From contig JANEZZ010001850.1 in NCBI GenBank assembly GCA_026122225.1, forward strand, positions 558,001-622,000: 64,000 nucleotides of DNA, in the 5' to 3' direction. Origin of the DNA: Heloderma charlesbogerti (Eukaryota; Chordata; Lepidosauria; Squamata; Helodermatidae). Shown one piece after another: positions 12,941 through 27,413 of this stretch (positions are counted from its first letter, which is position 1; each line of letters starts with the position of its first letter). Both the position numbers and the translations under genes were made by a program. A model generated the notes under the pieces. It did no database searches. It saw only the letters and a program-made list of their open reading frames with translations, and was not told where the DNA came from.

Positions 12941-15900
12941 GCTACCCCTCCATGGATCACTGCCTTGTTGTGGCGAAGGGGCTTGTGTAACTCAGTGAAG
13001 CCATAAGCTATGCCGTGCAGGGCCACCCAAGAGGGACAGGTCATGGCAGAGAGTTCTGACAAAATGTGGTCCACTGGAGAAGGAAATGGCAACCCACTCC
13101 AGTATTCTTGCCAAGAAAACCCCATGGAACGTATCACAAGGCTAAAAGATATGACGCCGGAAGATGAGCCCCTCAGGTCGGAAGGTGTCCAATATACTGC
13201 TGGGGAAGAGCAGAGGGATTTTCTAAGTAGCGCCAGAAAGAGTGAAGCGGCTAGGCCAAAGCTGAAAGGACACTCAGCTGTGGATGTGTCTGGTGGTGAA
13301 AAGAAAATCTGATGCTGTAAAGAACAATATTGTTTAGGAACCTGGAATGTCAGATCAATGAATCAAGGTAAGCTGGAGGTGGTCAAACATGAGATGGCAA
13401 GATTGAACATCGACATCTTGGGAATCAGCGAACTAAAATGGACAGGCATGGGTGAATTTAATTCAGGTGACCATTATATCTACTATTGTGGGCAAGAATC
13501 CCTTAGAAGAAATGGAGTAGCACTCATAGTCAACAAAAGGGTGGGAAAAGCAGTACTGGGGTACAATCTTAAAAATGATAGAATGATCTCAGTACGAATC
13601 CAAGGCAAACCATTCAACATCACAGTAATTCAAGTCTATGCCCCAACCACTGAGGCCGAAGAAGCTGAGGTTAATCGGTTCTATGAAGAACTACAACACC
13701 TTCTAGAACTAACACCAAAAAAAGATGTCCTCTTCATCATAGGGGATTGGAATGCGAAAGTTGGAAGTCAAGAAATCACCGGGATAACAGGCAGGCATGG
13801 CCTTGGTGTACAAAATGAAGCAGGACAAAGGCTAATAGAGTTTTGCCAAGAGAACACGCTGATCATAGCAAACACTCTTTTCCAACAACACAAGAGACGA
13901 CTCTACACATGGACATCACCAGATGGTCAATATCGAAATCAGATTGGTTATGTACTTTGCAGCCAAAGATGGAGAAGCTCCATACAATCAGTAAAAACAA
14001 GACCTGGAGCTGACTGTGGCTCAGATCATGAGCTGTGTCTTGCAAAATTTCGGCTTAAATTGAAGAACGTAGGGAAAACCACTAAACCATTCAGGTATGA
14101 CCTAAATCATATCCCTTATGAATATACAGTGGAGGTGAGGAATAGATTTCAGGGATTAGACCTGATAGACAGAGTGCCTGAGGAACTCTGGACGGAGGTC
14201 CGTAACATTGTTCAGGAGGCAGCAACTCAATCCATCCCAAAGAAAAAGAAATGCAAGAAAGCAAAGTGGCTGTCTGATGCAGCTTTACAAGTCGCTGAGG
14301 AAAGAAGGGAAGCGAAAAGCAAGGGAGAAAGGGGAAGATATATCCAACTGAATGCAGAGTTCCAGAGAATAGCAAGGAGAGACAAGAAGGCCTTCTTAAA
14401 TGAACAATGCAAAGAAATCGAGGAAAACAACAGAATGGGAAAGACTAGAGATCTCTTCAAGAAAATTAGTGATCTCAAGGGAACGTTTTGTGCAAAGACG
14501 GGCATGATAAAGGACAAAGAAGGCAGGGACCTAACAGAAGCAGATGAGATTAAGAAGAGGTGGCAAGAATACACAGAAGAACTATACAGGAAAGATCTGA
14601 ATGTCCTTGATAGCCATGATAGTGCGGTCACAAACGTGAGCCGGACATCCTTGAGAGTGAAGTCAAGTGGGCCTTAGGAAGCATTAGTAACAACAAAGCT
14701 AGCGGAGATGACAGTATTCCAGCCGAGCTATTTAAAATCCTAAAAGATGATGCTGTTAAAGTGCTGCATTCAATATGCCAACAAATTTGGAACACTCAGC
14801 AATGGCCGCAAGACTGGAAAAGGTCAGTTTACATTCCAATTCCAAAGAAGCGCAACGCCAAAGAGTGTTCAAACTACCGTACCATTGCGCTCATTTCACA
14901 TGCCAGCAAGGTGATGCTCAAAATCCTACAAGCTAGGCTTCAGCAGTATGCGAACCGAGAACTACCGGAAGTACAAGCTGGGTTTAGAAGAGGCAGAGGA
15001 ACTAGAGATCAAATCGCCAACATTCGCTGAATCATGGAAAAAGCAAGAGAATTCCAGAAAAACGTCTATTTCTGCTTCATTGACTACGCTAAAGCCTTTG
15101 ATTGTGTGAATCACAACAAACTGTGGCAAATTCTTAAAGTGATGGGAGTACCAGACCACCTTACCTGTCTCCTGAGAAACCTGTACGAGGGTTAAGAAGC
15201 AACAGTAAGAACCAGACATGGAACAACCGATTGGTTCAAAATTGGGAAAGGAGTACGACAAGGCTGCATATTGTCACCCTGCTTATTTAACTTATATGCA
15301 GAGTACATCATGAGAAATGCCGGGTTGGATGAATCAGAGATCGGAATTAAGATTGCTGGGAGAATTATCAACAACCTCCGATATGCAGACGATACCACCC
15401 TAATGGCAGAAAGCGAAGAGGATCTAAAGAGCCTCTTGTTGAGGGTGAAGGAGGAGAGTGCAAAAGCTGGTTTGAAACTCAACATTAAAAAAACAAAGAT
15501 CATGGCATCTGGCCCCATCACTTCCTGGCATATAGAAGGGGAAGAAATGGAAGCAGTGACAGATTTTACTTTCTTGGGCTCCAAGATCACCACAGACGGT
15601 GACTGTAGCCATGAAATTACAAGACGCTTGCTCCTTGGGAGGAAAGCTATGGTAAACCTAGACAGCATAGTAAGAAGCAGAGACATCACCTTGCCAACAA
15701 AGGTCCGTCTAATCAAAGCTATGGTTTTCCCAGTAGTAATGTATGCCTGTGAGAGCTGGACTGTAAGGAAGGCTGAGCGCCGAAGAATTGATGCTTTCGA
15801 ACTGTGGTGCTGGAGAAGACTCTTACGAGTCCCCTGGACTGCAAGGGGGTCAAATCAGTCCATCCTAAAGGAAATCAACCCTGAGTGCTCATTGGAAGGA

Positions 15901-16156
15901 CAGATACTGAAGCTGAAGCTCAAATATTTTGGCCACCTAATGCGAAGAGAAAACTCTCTGGAAAAGACCCTGATGCTGGGAAAGACTGAAGGCAAAAGGA
16001 GAAGGGGACGGCAGAGGATGAGATGGCTAGATAGCATCACCGATGCAATGAATATGAACTTGAGCACGCTCTGCGAGAGAGCGCAGGACAGGAAGGCCTG
16101 GTGTGCTATGGTCCATGGGGTCATGAAGAGTCAGACACGACTGAACGACAACAACA
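12941..16156 (+). mobile_element. Full-length RTE-BovB LINE
   Basis: A 3,216-bp non-LTR retrotransposon bounded by an 11-base perfect target-site duplication ('agcaagagttt' at 12930-12940 and 16157-16167). The 5' region carries the well-known BovB block near 13075 ('ggagaaggaaatggcaaccc'), and the 3' end has 'agtcagacacgactgaacga' followed by AAC repeats, the terminus used by BovB-dependent SINEs. It encodes an APE-type endonuclease followed by reverse transcriptase, both broken (see the overlapping pseudogene). It lies in the intron between the NALCN S2-S3 and S4-S5 exons, antisense to the gene. Copies 2 and 3 at 33725 and 36058 are in the opposite orientation. Confidence 0.95.
13010..16156 (+). 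pseudogene. BovB ORF2 (endonuclease-reverse transcriptase), dead
   Basis: The family protein nicks target DNA and reverse-transcribes the element RNA. Reading starts by 13010 and runs in one frame to about 14640, broken by a TGA at 13310-13312. The endonuclease shows GTWNVRS (about 13337), ISELKW, GDWNAKVG and GSDHE near 14020; the usual QIDY reads QIGY, so a conserved aspartate is lost. At about 14630-14641 the frame shifts from frame 2 to frame 1. Reverse transcriptase then continues with the FIDYAKAFD motif (about 15076-15105), GCILSPCLFNLY (about 15265) and YADDT at 15382-15396, interrupted by TGA 15028-15030 and TAA 15193-15195. The 13310 stop fits CpG decay of an arginine codon. Open reading continues past the element end to 16203. 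Confidence 0.93.
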
Positions 16157-16414
16157 AGCAAGAGTTTACTATACAATACTTGAGAACTAGAAGCTTGCTG
16201 TGAAAGAGCTGGCTTCTTAATTAAAATCAATAAATGGGATTCAATCCCACCATTATCCAATTGTTGCCACCCTCTGGGTTGTCAGGTCACAATGCTGCAG
16301 TGACAACAGAAGCCACAAATGCACAGAATTCCCCATCAGGATCTAGAGTCTAGACTATAGACCTAGCAAGCCTATGCCTCTTTGGCTCTTTCCCACCGTT
16401 ATCCTCTCTCTCAT

Positions 16415-17000
16415 GGAGAATAAGGCTATCAATGGCTACTAGTCATGATGGCTATATATTACTTCCATTGTCAGAGACACTTTGCCTCTCAGTACTGGAT
16501 GCTGGGGATCATGAGCAGCAAGATTCATGTCCTGCTTGTAGGCCACCCATTGGGACATCTAGTTGGCTGGACTAGATAGGCCAGGGGTGGGCAATCTCCA
16601 GGAGCTCGGGGGCTGCCCCCTCCCCCACCAAATTTGCTGCTGAAATTCAGCAGCACAGGGACAGGGGGAAAAGCTGCAAAGTAGTCCTCCTTTTAAAGGA
16701 TAAAGTTGGTGGTTTGCCACTGAAATTGGATGGTGTGGTGGCAGTGACAAAAAGGGGCTATTTTGCTTTCAAGTAGCCTGTTAGCCACAGCCACCACACA
16801 AGAATTCAGTGGCAAACCACCACTTTATCTTTTTAAAAAGGGGCTCATTTGCTGCTCCCTCGCCCTACTGCAACCACCAAATTTTGTTGGCAACAGAGAA
16901 GCTGGGGGCTTGGGAAAAAAAAGGCTAGGGGGGCATATGTTGCCCACCTCTGAGATAAGCCTTTGGTCTGATCCAGCATGGCTCTTTTTTTGTTCTTGCC
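16415..17000 (+). mobile_element. CR1 LINE 3' end, split by a hAT element
   Basis: The stretch 'atggctactagtcatgatgg' through 'tggctggactagatagg' and, after the insertion at 16582-16952, 'ctttggtctgatccagcatg' is the 3' end of a CR1-type LINE; an intact version of the same tail is seen at about 50995-51162. No coding sequence remains. Confidence 0.7.
16582..16952. mobile_element. 371-bp hAT-type element inside CR1
   Basis: Ends CAGGGGTGGGCAA and TTGCCCACCTCTG are inverted with one mismatch. Flanking 8-base direct repeats 'agataggc' (16574-16581) and 'agataagc' (16953-16960) differ at one base, the hAT signature. The insertion splits a CR1 tail at a readable point, so it is younger than that CR1. 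The interior lacks a transposase. Confidence 0.85.
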
Positions 17001-19454
<2,454 letters not shown>

Positions 19455-19800
19455 GGACTGCAAAGCAGAAGAGAAGCACATGCTGGCCTCTGCCAGTGGA
19501 TCCTAAGCCACTTGGAGGTTGTGTCCTGTGCCTGCCTCCCAGAAAGAACATCACAGCAAGGGGAAGACCAGCCTGGCTGTGTCCATCAGCCAGAGAAGGA
19601 GTAGCTGCAGGTGATTTGCTCCCCATGATCTCTGCCAGAAAAGTCACTCTGCTTTAACTGCCAATTGCACTTGGACTGCAGAACAGAAGGGAAGCATGTT
19701 CTGGACTCTGCCATGTGCCAAACAAGGACTGCTGTGTCAGTTGCAGCATTTCTATCCAAGCAAGACCACCAACAAGGGAAGCTCAGCCTGGCCCTAACTG
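19455..19800. repeat. Two diverged tandem units of an unknown repeat
   Basis: The unit starting 'ggactgcaaagcagaag' at 19455 recurs at 19673 as 'ggactgcagaacagaag', followed in both by 'aagca', 'ctctgcca' and later by 'aagaccagcctggc' or 'aagctcagcctggc'. Offset is about 218 bases. An A/T microsatellite follows at 19811. Overlapping open frames of up to 186 codons on the minus strand have no recognised motif. Confidence 0.5.
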
Positions 19801-22157
19801 GACATGTAGTCAATAAATAAATAAATAAATAAATAAATAGTTTGTGCAAAAGAGGACTGGCTTCAAGGGTAGGCATGGTTGGGCACCTGCCGAAGACCCA
19901 CACTCCAGTAGGGGCCCACTGACAAGAGCTCCCTGGAGTTGTTCCTCCTCGTCACCACGGCAACCTGCTTGTTCACCTGCCTCTTGCTCTGCCCCAGACA
20001 ATGATGGTGGTGAGGAGGAGGAGCAGGAGATGTTACTGCCTACTCGCTTCCTGGCTCTCTGCCTGTCAAGCAAGCAAACAAGCAAGCAAATGGCAGCAAT
20101 GATGAGAAAAAGGAGGAGGAGCAATAGCAACTATTGGCAACGATGGCGAGAAGGTTGAGAGATACTCATTGAAGGAGGGGGGCAGTGAGGGTGTCTTGCT
20201 CAAGGTCCCTGAAGAACTTGGATCCGACACCGGTTCAAAACACGCACCTGAAACATGATTGCTGCATGATTTTTTTTTTTTGCTTAATATCCCTGTGATA
20301 TTAAACAAATAGCAAATAGACTTCCAGTCAAAATGAATGTGGGGATGTTTGTCACCACCCCATAACCCCCCCCTTTGAAAGTTACCTATCATGCTTAAAG
20401 CATCTTCTAGAATGTTGACACTTTTCACTGTTTCATTATGAGAAGATTAACAATTAGAGAGTTAAATATATTTTAATTTATTCCAAAATTGTGTGGGATG
20501 GATCATTTGCATTTTAGATGCTTGTCAAAGGCGCTCAAAACCACTAACAATTAAAAAAATGCATCAAATGGTTTGCATAACATTTGGTTAAATTTAAAAA
20601 CACCTGACTTTCCCCCCTAAGCATAGAGATAGGAGTCTGTCTGTCATCACTATTTACAAGAGAAGACTCTGAATCCAAACAGGCACTCCATCGTGAATTT
20701 TTTGGTAGCTCTGTTAGTCCTGAAATGTAATATAAAGGAGACCTTGGCACTGCACAGAGTGGAGAAGCTGTAACATAAATGATTGAAGTTCAGCATGCTG
20801 TCACCTTTTCTTCTGCCAAAGTAGCAGAGAAACAATGCAGAGGTGGGGGAACTGTGGAAAGCCTAGAGTGTGGGATGTCACCCAAGAGAACATTTTCAAC
20901 CCAGCCTTTGAGTAGGCTCTGGGAGATGGCCAACCTATGCACTCCAAATCGTTTATACTATGTGAGTGGGGTGGTGTTTGATGTATCAAAATTGTTCTGT
21001 TTGAAAAACTGCAATACAAAATACTTTGTACTGTAACATTTATATTGTCACTGTCATTCCTTTGAATTTGAATGCTCAATTCAGTCCCACCCAATCCAAA
21101 ATAAATGCATTCTGCATTTCTGCATCCTGTATTTATGGGAATCCAGGCATGCAGAAATGTTCTAGCTTGCAAATTAATAGAAACAGGCAATTAAAAATAC
21201 CCCCACACACACATGATCTGAAAAAGACACATGCTCAGTGGCTTCAAAGAGCTATGGAGGAGACAGAAGAAAGAGGGCAGTGGCAGAATTGACCGTCTTG
21301 ACCGTCTTAACAGTTTATAGTATTACTGGAGGTGGGCATTTGGGTTGAGGTGATATCCACCATGAGGTTGAAAAACCCCTCTCCCTGGGAGATTTAGGAG
21401 GAAAGAAAGGGAAAATGCTGCCTTTCCTCTTTTTTCCCTTACAGGAATGCACCCTTCCCCCTTTGTATAGCAATTAAATGGTCAAGTTAGGGGTTGGCAG
21501 CCTCTGCTAAACCCAAGCCTCTTTAGCATTGCATAGCCCAATGAGGAAAGGTTTCAAGTGCGGTGGAAAGGAAAAAGACACCTTAAACCTCCCCTATCCA
21601 TTTGCAAATTCCAAAGTGTGTTACAAGACTTCAGGCTGGTCAGAGACTTGCAGTTCTGTTCGGAGCTAACAATAGAACATGATATTTTAGGGCCCAGCTT
21701 GTATGGGTTTAAAAGCCAGTTCCTAAGATACAGGACCACTCTCCTAACTTTCCATCCCGTTACAGTGTGATCAAGAAAGAGAAGGCAGAACATGGCTGTT
21801 CAGGATAGGATCCTGCTTGATTCTTGATACTTGGGATTGGCAGAGACAGAAAAGGTTTAGCTCCCCAGTTGTGCCCTTAAAGAACCTATTTACTTTCTCC
21901 CATATGTAACTGGTTGCAATTCCTTCCTTTGAAGAAAAAATTAAGGTACTATATTTAGAACACAATGTAGCCATGAGGTGAGGACAGAGCCTTCCTTCCA
22001 TCTACCCTTGACACAGGAGTCCCTACACGTATATCATTCATCCTATTGATGCATATTTGGCTAGTAGTTCAGTAAATTAATAAAAGTGGCCTTTTTTCTC
22101 TTGTGAGAAGGGGAATATTCTACATATGCAACAGGTACCTAGACTGTGCATTGAAGC
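19801..22157. other. NALCN intron, unassigned
   Basis: Includes (AAAT)n at 19811-19839 and a (CAAG)n-like stretch at about 20065-20095. 19860-20180 is G+C richer with frames on both strands and no motif. From 20270 to 22150 nothing was recognised. Confidence 0.4.
19811..19839. repeat. (AAAT)n microsatellite
   Basis: About seven AAAT units following 'tagtc'; could be the tail of a LINE or SINE, but no element body was recognised next to it. Confidence 0.85.
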
Positions 22158-22464
22158 CAGGGGTAATGAACCTGTTTCAGCCTGACAGCAAAATTCAATT
22201 TCAGGAAAGCTCTTGGGGGCCACATTTCAATGGTAGACAAGGCTAAATACCAGCATGTTTTAGCTTAAAGCTCTTATGCCCAGTAAGAATAAGCCTTAGA
22301 AGAGGCATGCCAGCTTTTGAGAATGGGGAAAAAACTGCAAAAGTTATGAAAGTGACAAGCTATTGGCAGTTGGGGGAAAGAGGGTATGGCCATCTGGGTA
22401 GCCCCAGAGGGCCAGATTGGGACCTGAGGTGAGCCAGATTTAGCCCATGGGTTCAACACCCCTG
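22158..22464. mobile_element. 307-bp hAT-type MITE
   Basis: Ends CAGGGGTAATGAAC and GTTCAACACCCCTG are inverted with two mismatches. Flanks 'attgaagc' (22150-22157) and 'gtttaagc' (22465-22472) agree at six of eight bases, consistent with an old 8-base hAT duplication. Inner words 'ggccacattt' and 'gagggccag' are those of the CAGGGG MITE group. No transposase. Confidence 0.7.
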
Positions 22465-22512
22465 GTTTAAGCTATGAGACCCATGAACATCTATTATGTA
22501 TTGTCATTGGGA

Positions 22513-23771
22513 GGGTTCTCACGTCACACTAAGCCGCCCTGTGAATAAGCCACGGTGGGTTGTTTGTTTGTGGAACAACCCACGGTATGCTGGAAAATCG
22601 GGCTTGCCATGGCTGGTTCTCCCCCTCCTTCCCACTCAGTCCTCCACCCAACTCTGGCATGTATTCTGGGGATTTTATGGCAAAACCCATCTTGTCTCCC
22701 GCTCCCCGCTCCAATCGCTACCTTTTCGTTCCCCAGCTTTTTTATTTTTTGGCGCCTCAAAAATGCGCCAATGAGGTAATAATTTTTAAAATTATTATTA
22801 TTATTGTTCTTCCACAAATGAGCAAGTGTGCACTTACGGCTGTCCGATATGTGTAGTCTTGCTTGGTCACTTTCCTTGTATGTTTCAGCTGTCAAAGGGA
22901 GTGGTGAAGAGGAGTAGGTAACATACAAGAAAATTGACAAGATGAGGTTGCATGTAGGCTAATTTCTGCACATTTGTGAAGGACCAGGAGAGAAATAAAA
23001 GTAAGAGAAAGGAGGGACCAAGTAGCACAATGCAGAAGCACCAAAATGGGGGGGGGTTTTCCAAAGGAGTAAACGGGCCAAAAGTGAGGGGGTATTTCTC
23101 CTTGGCAATGTGATCCTCTGGCTTTTAAGTGTTGAACTGATACTTCTCAGTATCCTCCACCTTTTCAACACTTCCCTTACTACTCTAGAAAGGGAAGATA
23201 TTAACTCCCCCACCTTTCACAGCTCCTTTTCGGTACTCCCCATTTTTGGTGCTTCTCAATTGTGCTACTGAGTTCCTCCTTTCTCTTACTATTACTTCCC
23301 CCCCAGTCCTTTGCAAATGCGTGGAAATTAGCCTATACATAACCTCATCTTGTTGATTTTCTTATATGTTACCTACTCTGCTTCCCTGCTCCCTTTGACA
23401 GCTGAAACATACAAGGGCATTGACCAGGCAAGACTACATATATCAGACAGCTGTAAGTATGTACTTACAAAGACCGACAAAAATAATAATGTAAAAATAA
23501 TAGTTATGACCCCAATTGTGCATTTTTGAGGCAGCACTCTTGCTGACTGGCTCTGTAGCCTACCATGGTAACTTACAAAAAAACCATTCTCCCAGGTTCA
23601 GATGACACAACAGATCACCATGGGTTTGAACAATCCTACAAGAAGCCATGGGTTCTCTGCATAGCTTGTTCATGAAAAATAAGCCACCCTGCGAAAATGT
23701 GCTGGCTTTGGATGGCAGGACAACCCATCATGGCTGGCTGCCCATGGTGGGTTCTTGTGTCGTGCGAACCC
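22513..23771. mobile_element. 1.26-kb fold-back DNA element
   Basis: Outer ends are inverted: GGGTTCTCACGTCACA at the left and, reversed, GGGTTCGCACGACACA at the right. Deeper, 22838-23055 is repeated in inverted form at about 23236-23465: for example 'gcttggtcactttccttgta' at left against 'acaagggcattgaccaggc' at right, and 'caccaaaatggggg' against 'ccccatttttggtg'. The transcript of this region could form a hairpin with arms of about 220 bases around a spacer of about 180. No transposase frame. It sits within the intron just upstream, in NALCN direction, of the S2-S3 exon. Confidence 0.75.
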
Positions 23772-24431
<660 letters not shown>

Positions 24432-24611
24432 TTAATCATACACAGAAATAATTATACATGAATTCTGACAGCTGTAATAGAATAACTGCATGGAGAAATC
24501 TCCATAAAATCTCTTTAACACAGGAGGTTAAGGAACTTTGAACAAGGAAGATCCCAGATTCAGTTCTGGGCATCCCCAGTTAAAATGACCAGGTAGTAGG
24601 AACATGGTGGA

Positions 24612-24803
24612 AATACAGGAAGCTGCCTTATACTGAGTCAGACCATGGGCCCATCTAGACCAGTATTGTCAACACTGACTGGCAGTGGCTCTTCAAGATT
24701 TCAGGCAGGAATTTTTCCAGCCCCACCGGGAGATGCCGGGGATTGAACCTGGGACCTTCTGCATGCAAAGCAGGTGCTCTGCCACTGAGCCACAGTGTCT
24801 CCC
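24612..24803 (-). mobile_element. tRNA-Ala-like SINE
   Basis: On the minus strand the head reads GTGGCTCAGTGGCAGAGC (A box, about 24794-24777), CTTTGCATGC (a TGC anticodon loop, as in tRNA-Ala) and GGTTCAATC (B box, 24749-24741). The body continues with 'ctgcctgaaatc' and 'actggtctagatggg', and the 3' end is 'actcagtataaggcagcttc'. The tail resembles CR1-type ends, suggesting the LINE that moved it, but that link is inferred. It is a SINE and not a functional tRNA gene because the acceptor stem does not close. Confidence 0.75.
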
Positions 24804-24841
24804 TTGGTAGATAGGTAGCAAGTGGGATCATATCCAGTAGA

Positions 24842-24925
24842 GGTGAAAGACCTCTGCCTGAGACCCCAAAGAGCCACTGGACTAGATGGACAAATAGATG
24901 TGGTATAGGGCAGCTTCCTATGCCT
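24842..24925 (+). mobile_element. tRNA-Ala-like SINE, 3' part, inverted to neighbour
   Basis: Same family as 24612-24803 but on the plus strand: 'gacctctgcctgagacccc', 'actggactagatggac' and 'agggcagcttcctatg'. The tRNA-like head is missing. The two copies are 40 bases apart in opposite orientation. Confidence 0.65.
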
Positions 24926-24930
24926 TATAC

Positions 24931-26366
24931 CACATATTCATAAGATTTGTGGATTTGTTTTCTTGTTTTATGGGTAGCGTGTTTTTAATCTTGAGGGCTG
25001 TGGAGAAAATTTGAAAGTGTACAGGGAATGTCTTTGTTAAATGCTCTGAAACCAGAATTGGTCTCAGCGTAGTGCTTTTTTGAGCTCAGCAGGGATGCGA
25101 ATTAGTAGATCCAGATATTTCTTATATCATAGAGAAATAGGATAAAATAAAAGCTGATTTGTACATGCTACTCTTAATATAACAAAATAAAACGACAAAT
25201 ATTAAGATTCTGTGCATGTCATCAGAAAAACTGGACACTGTGTTAACAAACTAGCTGTATTCCAAGATACAACAATCTCCATGATGTCATGACTCTGAAG
25301 TACAGCAGTGACCCAGACCCAGAGATGGACAGACCAGTGGTATTGAAGGAGGAGGCACTGTGCCTGAGAACCACCAAACCAGAAACTATGATGCCTGGAG
25401 ACCCCCAAATCTGGACCAGAGCCTGCAGCCCAAGCCCAGGTCTAGCATGAGGTCAGCATACCCGCCGCCTCCAATGATCTCAAGCATCATGAATCTGTGC
25501 ACACAGATAGCATACCTGGCATGAGTTTACAGGGGGATGATGGAGTACTAGGCTTCTAGCCAACAACGACCCCTTTAAGACTCTACTGCTCAGCAAGCGG
25601 GTGGAAATGAGAAGTGTAGTCAGGCTCAGGGGGCATAAAAGGGCTCTGTTGAGAAGAGGCTCTTGTTCCAACAAGTTTTCTGCTCCATGGGCTCTCTTCA
25701 GAGCCCTGAAAGACCTGCCATTGTCCTCCTTTGTTTTCAGGCATCCTAACCTTAATGAAACCCTGCCTGTCCTTCTTTCTGCTCTGCACCCCTTTCTGAA
25801 TGTGTACCCCCGAGTCATCCATGGCCTCTGCTTTGCTAAGACAGGCCACATTAACTCCACATTGCAAAACAGAAATTTCTTGGGGGCAGCCATTCATTTG
25901 TGTAGACATGGGATTTATACTTTGTGTACATCTGGTGCATGCATTTGATAATGGGCTAGTGCTGTAGCCAGATTGGACTGGCTACATAGTGTGATAGTGT
26001 TTTGCTCACTGCATGATCTCTGGTTAGCTGCAATCACATAGGAAGGGAGACTAAAATGGCACTGGAGAAGCAGCAAAGCGGAAAAAGAAAGTGGTTGTGA
26101 ACAGTTCTTAAAAATAAGGAAAAATGTTTTAGGGGGGCACTTTGAACCCTTCTGCCCACCTCTCATGTTAGTTTGAATTTTTTCATGAGCAAAAATTCAG
26201 CACATTTCTTTTTATTTATGGCTCTGGCATATGATGTACTCAAGGATATACATCTATTTAGCTTTGAACTTTCTATGCTATAGAATTTTAATCTAGCATT
26301 CAAAGGCTACATGGGGGGAAAAAAATGGCACCACTTCAAAATGTTAACTTTGCCTCTACATACCTA
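24931..26366. other. Upstream NALCN intron, unassigned
   Basis: No exon or recognised transposon. Overlapping frames of 108-137 codons at 25480-25948 on both strands have no motif or splice support. Confidence 0.45.
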
Positions 26367-26600
26367 AGCCCTATTCAGGCATTCTATATCTGAAACTATT
26401 AAATATTCAAGGTGGGGGTGAGTGCTGGAAAATCAGTGCTCTCAATCCTGTGGAGAGCCTCCAAGGATACATGAGACTCTCCTCTTCAGACAGTTGCCCT
26501 CCACAAGTAGAGGGCAACGAATGCGATGACAGAGGGGGGCAAGACTAGCGTGATCCTCACGCGTTTAGTATTTTCAGATATAGAATGCCTGAATAGGGCT
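26367..26600. mobile_element. 234-bp MITE with perfect 29-base inverted ends
   Basis: Bases 26367-26395 are the exact reverse complement of 26572-26600 (starting AGCCCTATTCAGG), and the match continues imperfectly inward. The interior includes a shorter mirrored pair ('gttgccctccac' and 'gagggcaac'). No transposase. The intact ends suggest a fairly recent insertion or a family under end-sequence constraint. The target duplication is ambiguous ('taccta' against 'taccat'). Confidence 0.85.
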
Positions 26601-26984
26601 GTACCATGTCTCCAAAGTGAAATGTATGAACAGGGTGTATGCTCACTGACATCATGGAACTGTACAATATTTTCAACTGCTGCCTGGTCAGCTGTGTGCC
26701 ATTTGGATTTCAGAGGTTTTCAGAGCATGTACTGTGGGAAGCTGTTGTAAAAACTTGAGAAAAGAGGTGTTTTTCCAGGTGTTGTTCTTGCTTAAATTAC
26801 TATCTTTTTTCTAGTGCTTCAAAGAGCTTTTAAGACAATATAAGAATGAGATAATAGCAACTCACTGATTTAAATGCTAGGAATCTGTATGATAGAAGAA
26901 TTCGGTACAAGCCAAAGATTACTTACACTGAGGAAGTTGCAAGCAAAATATTTTTTAAGGGCTCATAAATTATCCACAAAAATA
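26601..26984. other. Upstream NALCN intron, no recognised feature
   Basis: Nothing recognised. Confidence 0.5.
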
Positions 26985-27058
26985 AGGCTGCAATCAGAGG
27001 TGCACTTACTTCAAATTAATTGCCATTGCAATCAATGGGGACTTGCTCCTAAATAAAG
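26985..27058. mobile_element. Short palindromic repeat, family A (decayed)
   Basis: 'aggctgcaatcagagg' then 'gcacttactt', and later 'caatggggacttgctcc', follow the family A order in reverse. One terminus is decayed. Confidence 0.5.
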
Positions 27059-27413
27059 TGTCAAACTGAGAGTGTCCTGATATTATGGTAAGTCATTTAT
27101 TAATGTGAAAAGCAGGATGACATTGTTCCGTGTCTGGAGGACATTGGGCAAGTGATTAAATATGCAATCTCCCTGAAAGCATACGTCAACCTGTAATAAG
27201 CCACTTTTAATAATCTGAATGCTCTGGGAAATAAATAAGGACATCTACAATGTGATTAAACTAGAAATTTGTAAAAAAAGAAAAAAAAAGAAAAAAAGGA
27301 GGACAGAATGCCAAAAGGTTTCTTTAATTTAAGGAGAAACTGCAGCTGAAACAATGCATGAGTATTTGGGAACCAAGACCTTAATTTTAAGCACAGCTAG
27401 AAGGCGGTGAGAA
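27059..27413. other. Upstream NALCN intron, no recognised feature
   Basis: Contains an A-rich run at about 27272-27299. No exon. Confidence 0.5.

Noticed and set aside
24722..24794. A genuine tRNA-Ala gene on the minus strand
   Set aside because: A and B boxes and a TGC loop are present, but the acceptor stem does not pair, and the sequence continues into a SINE body with a LINE-like tail.
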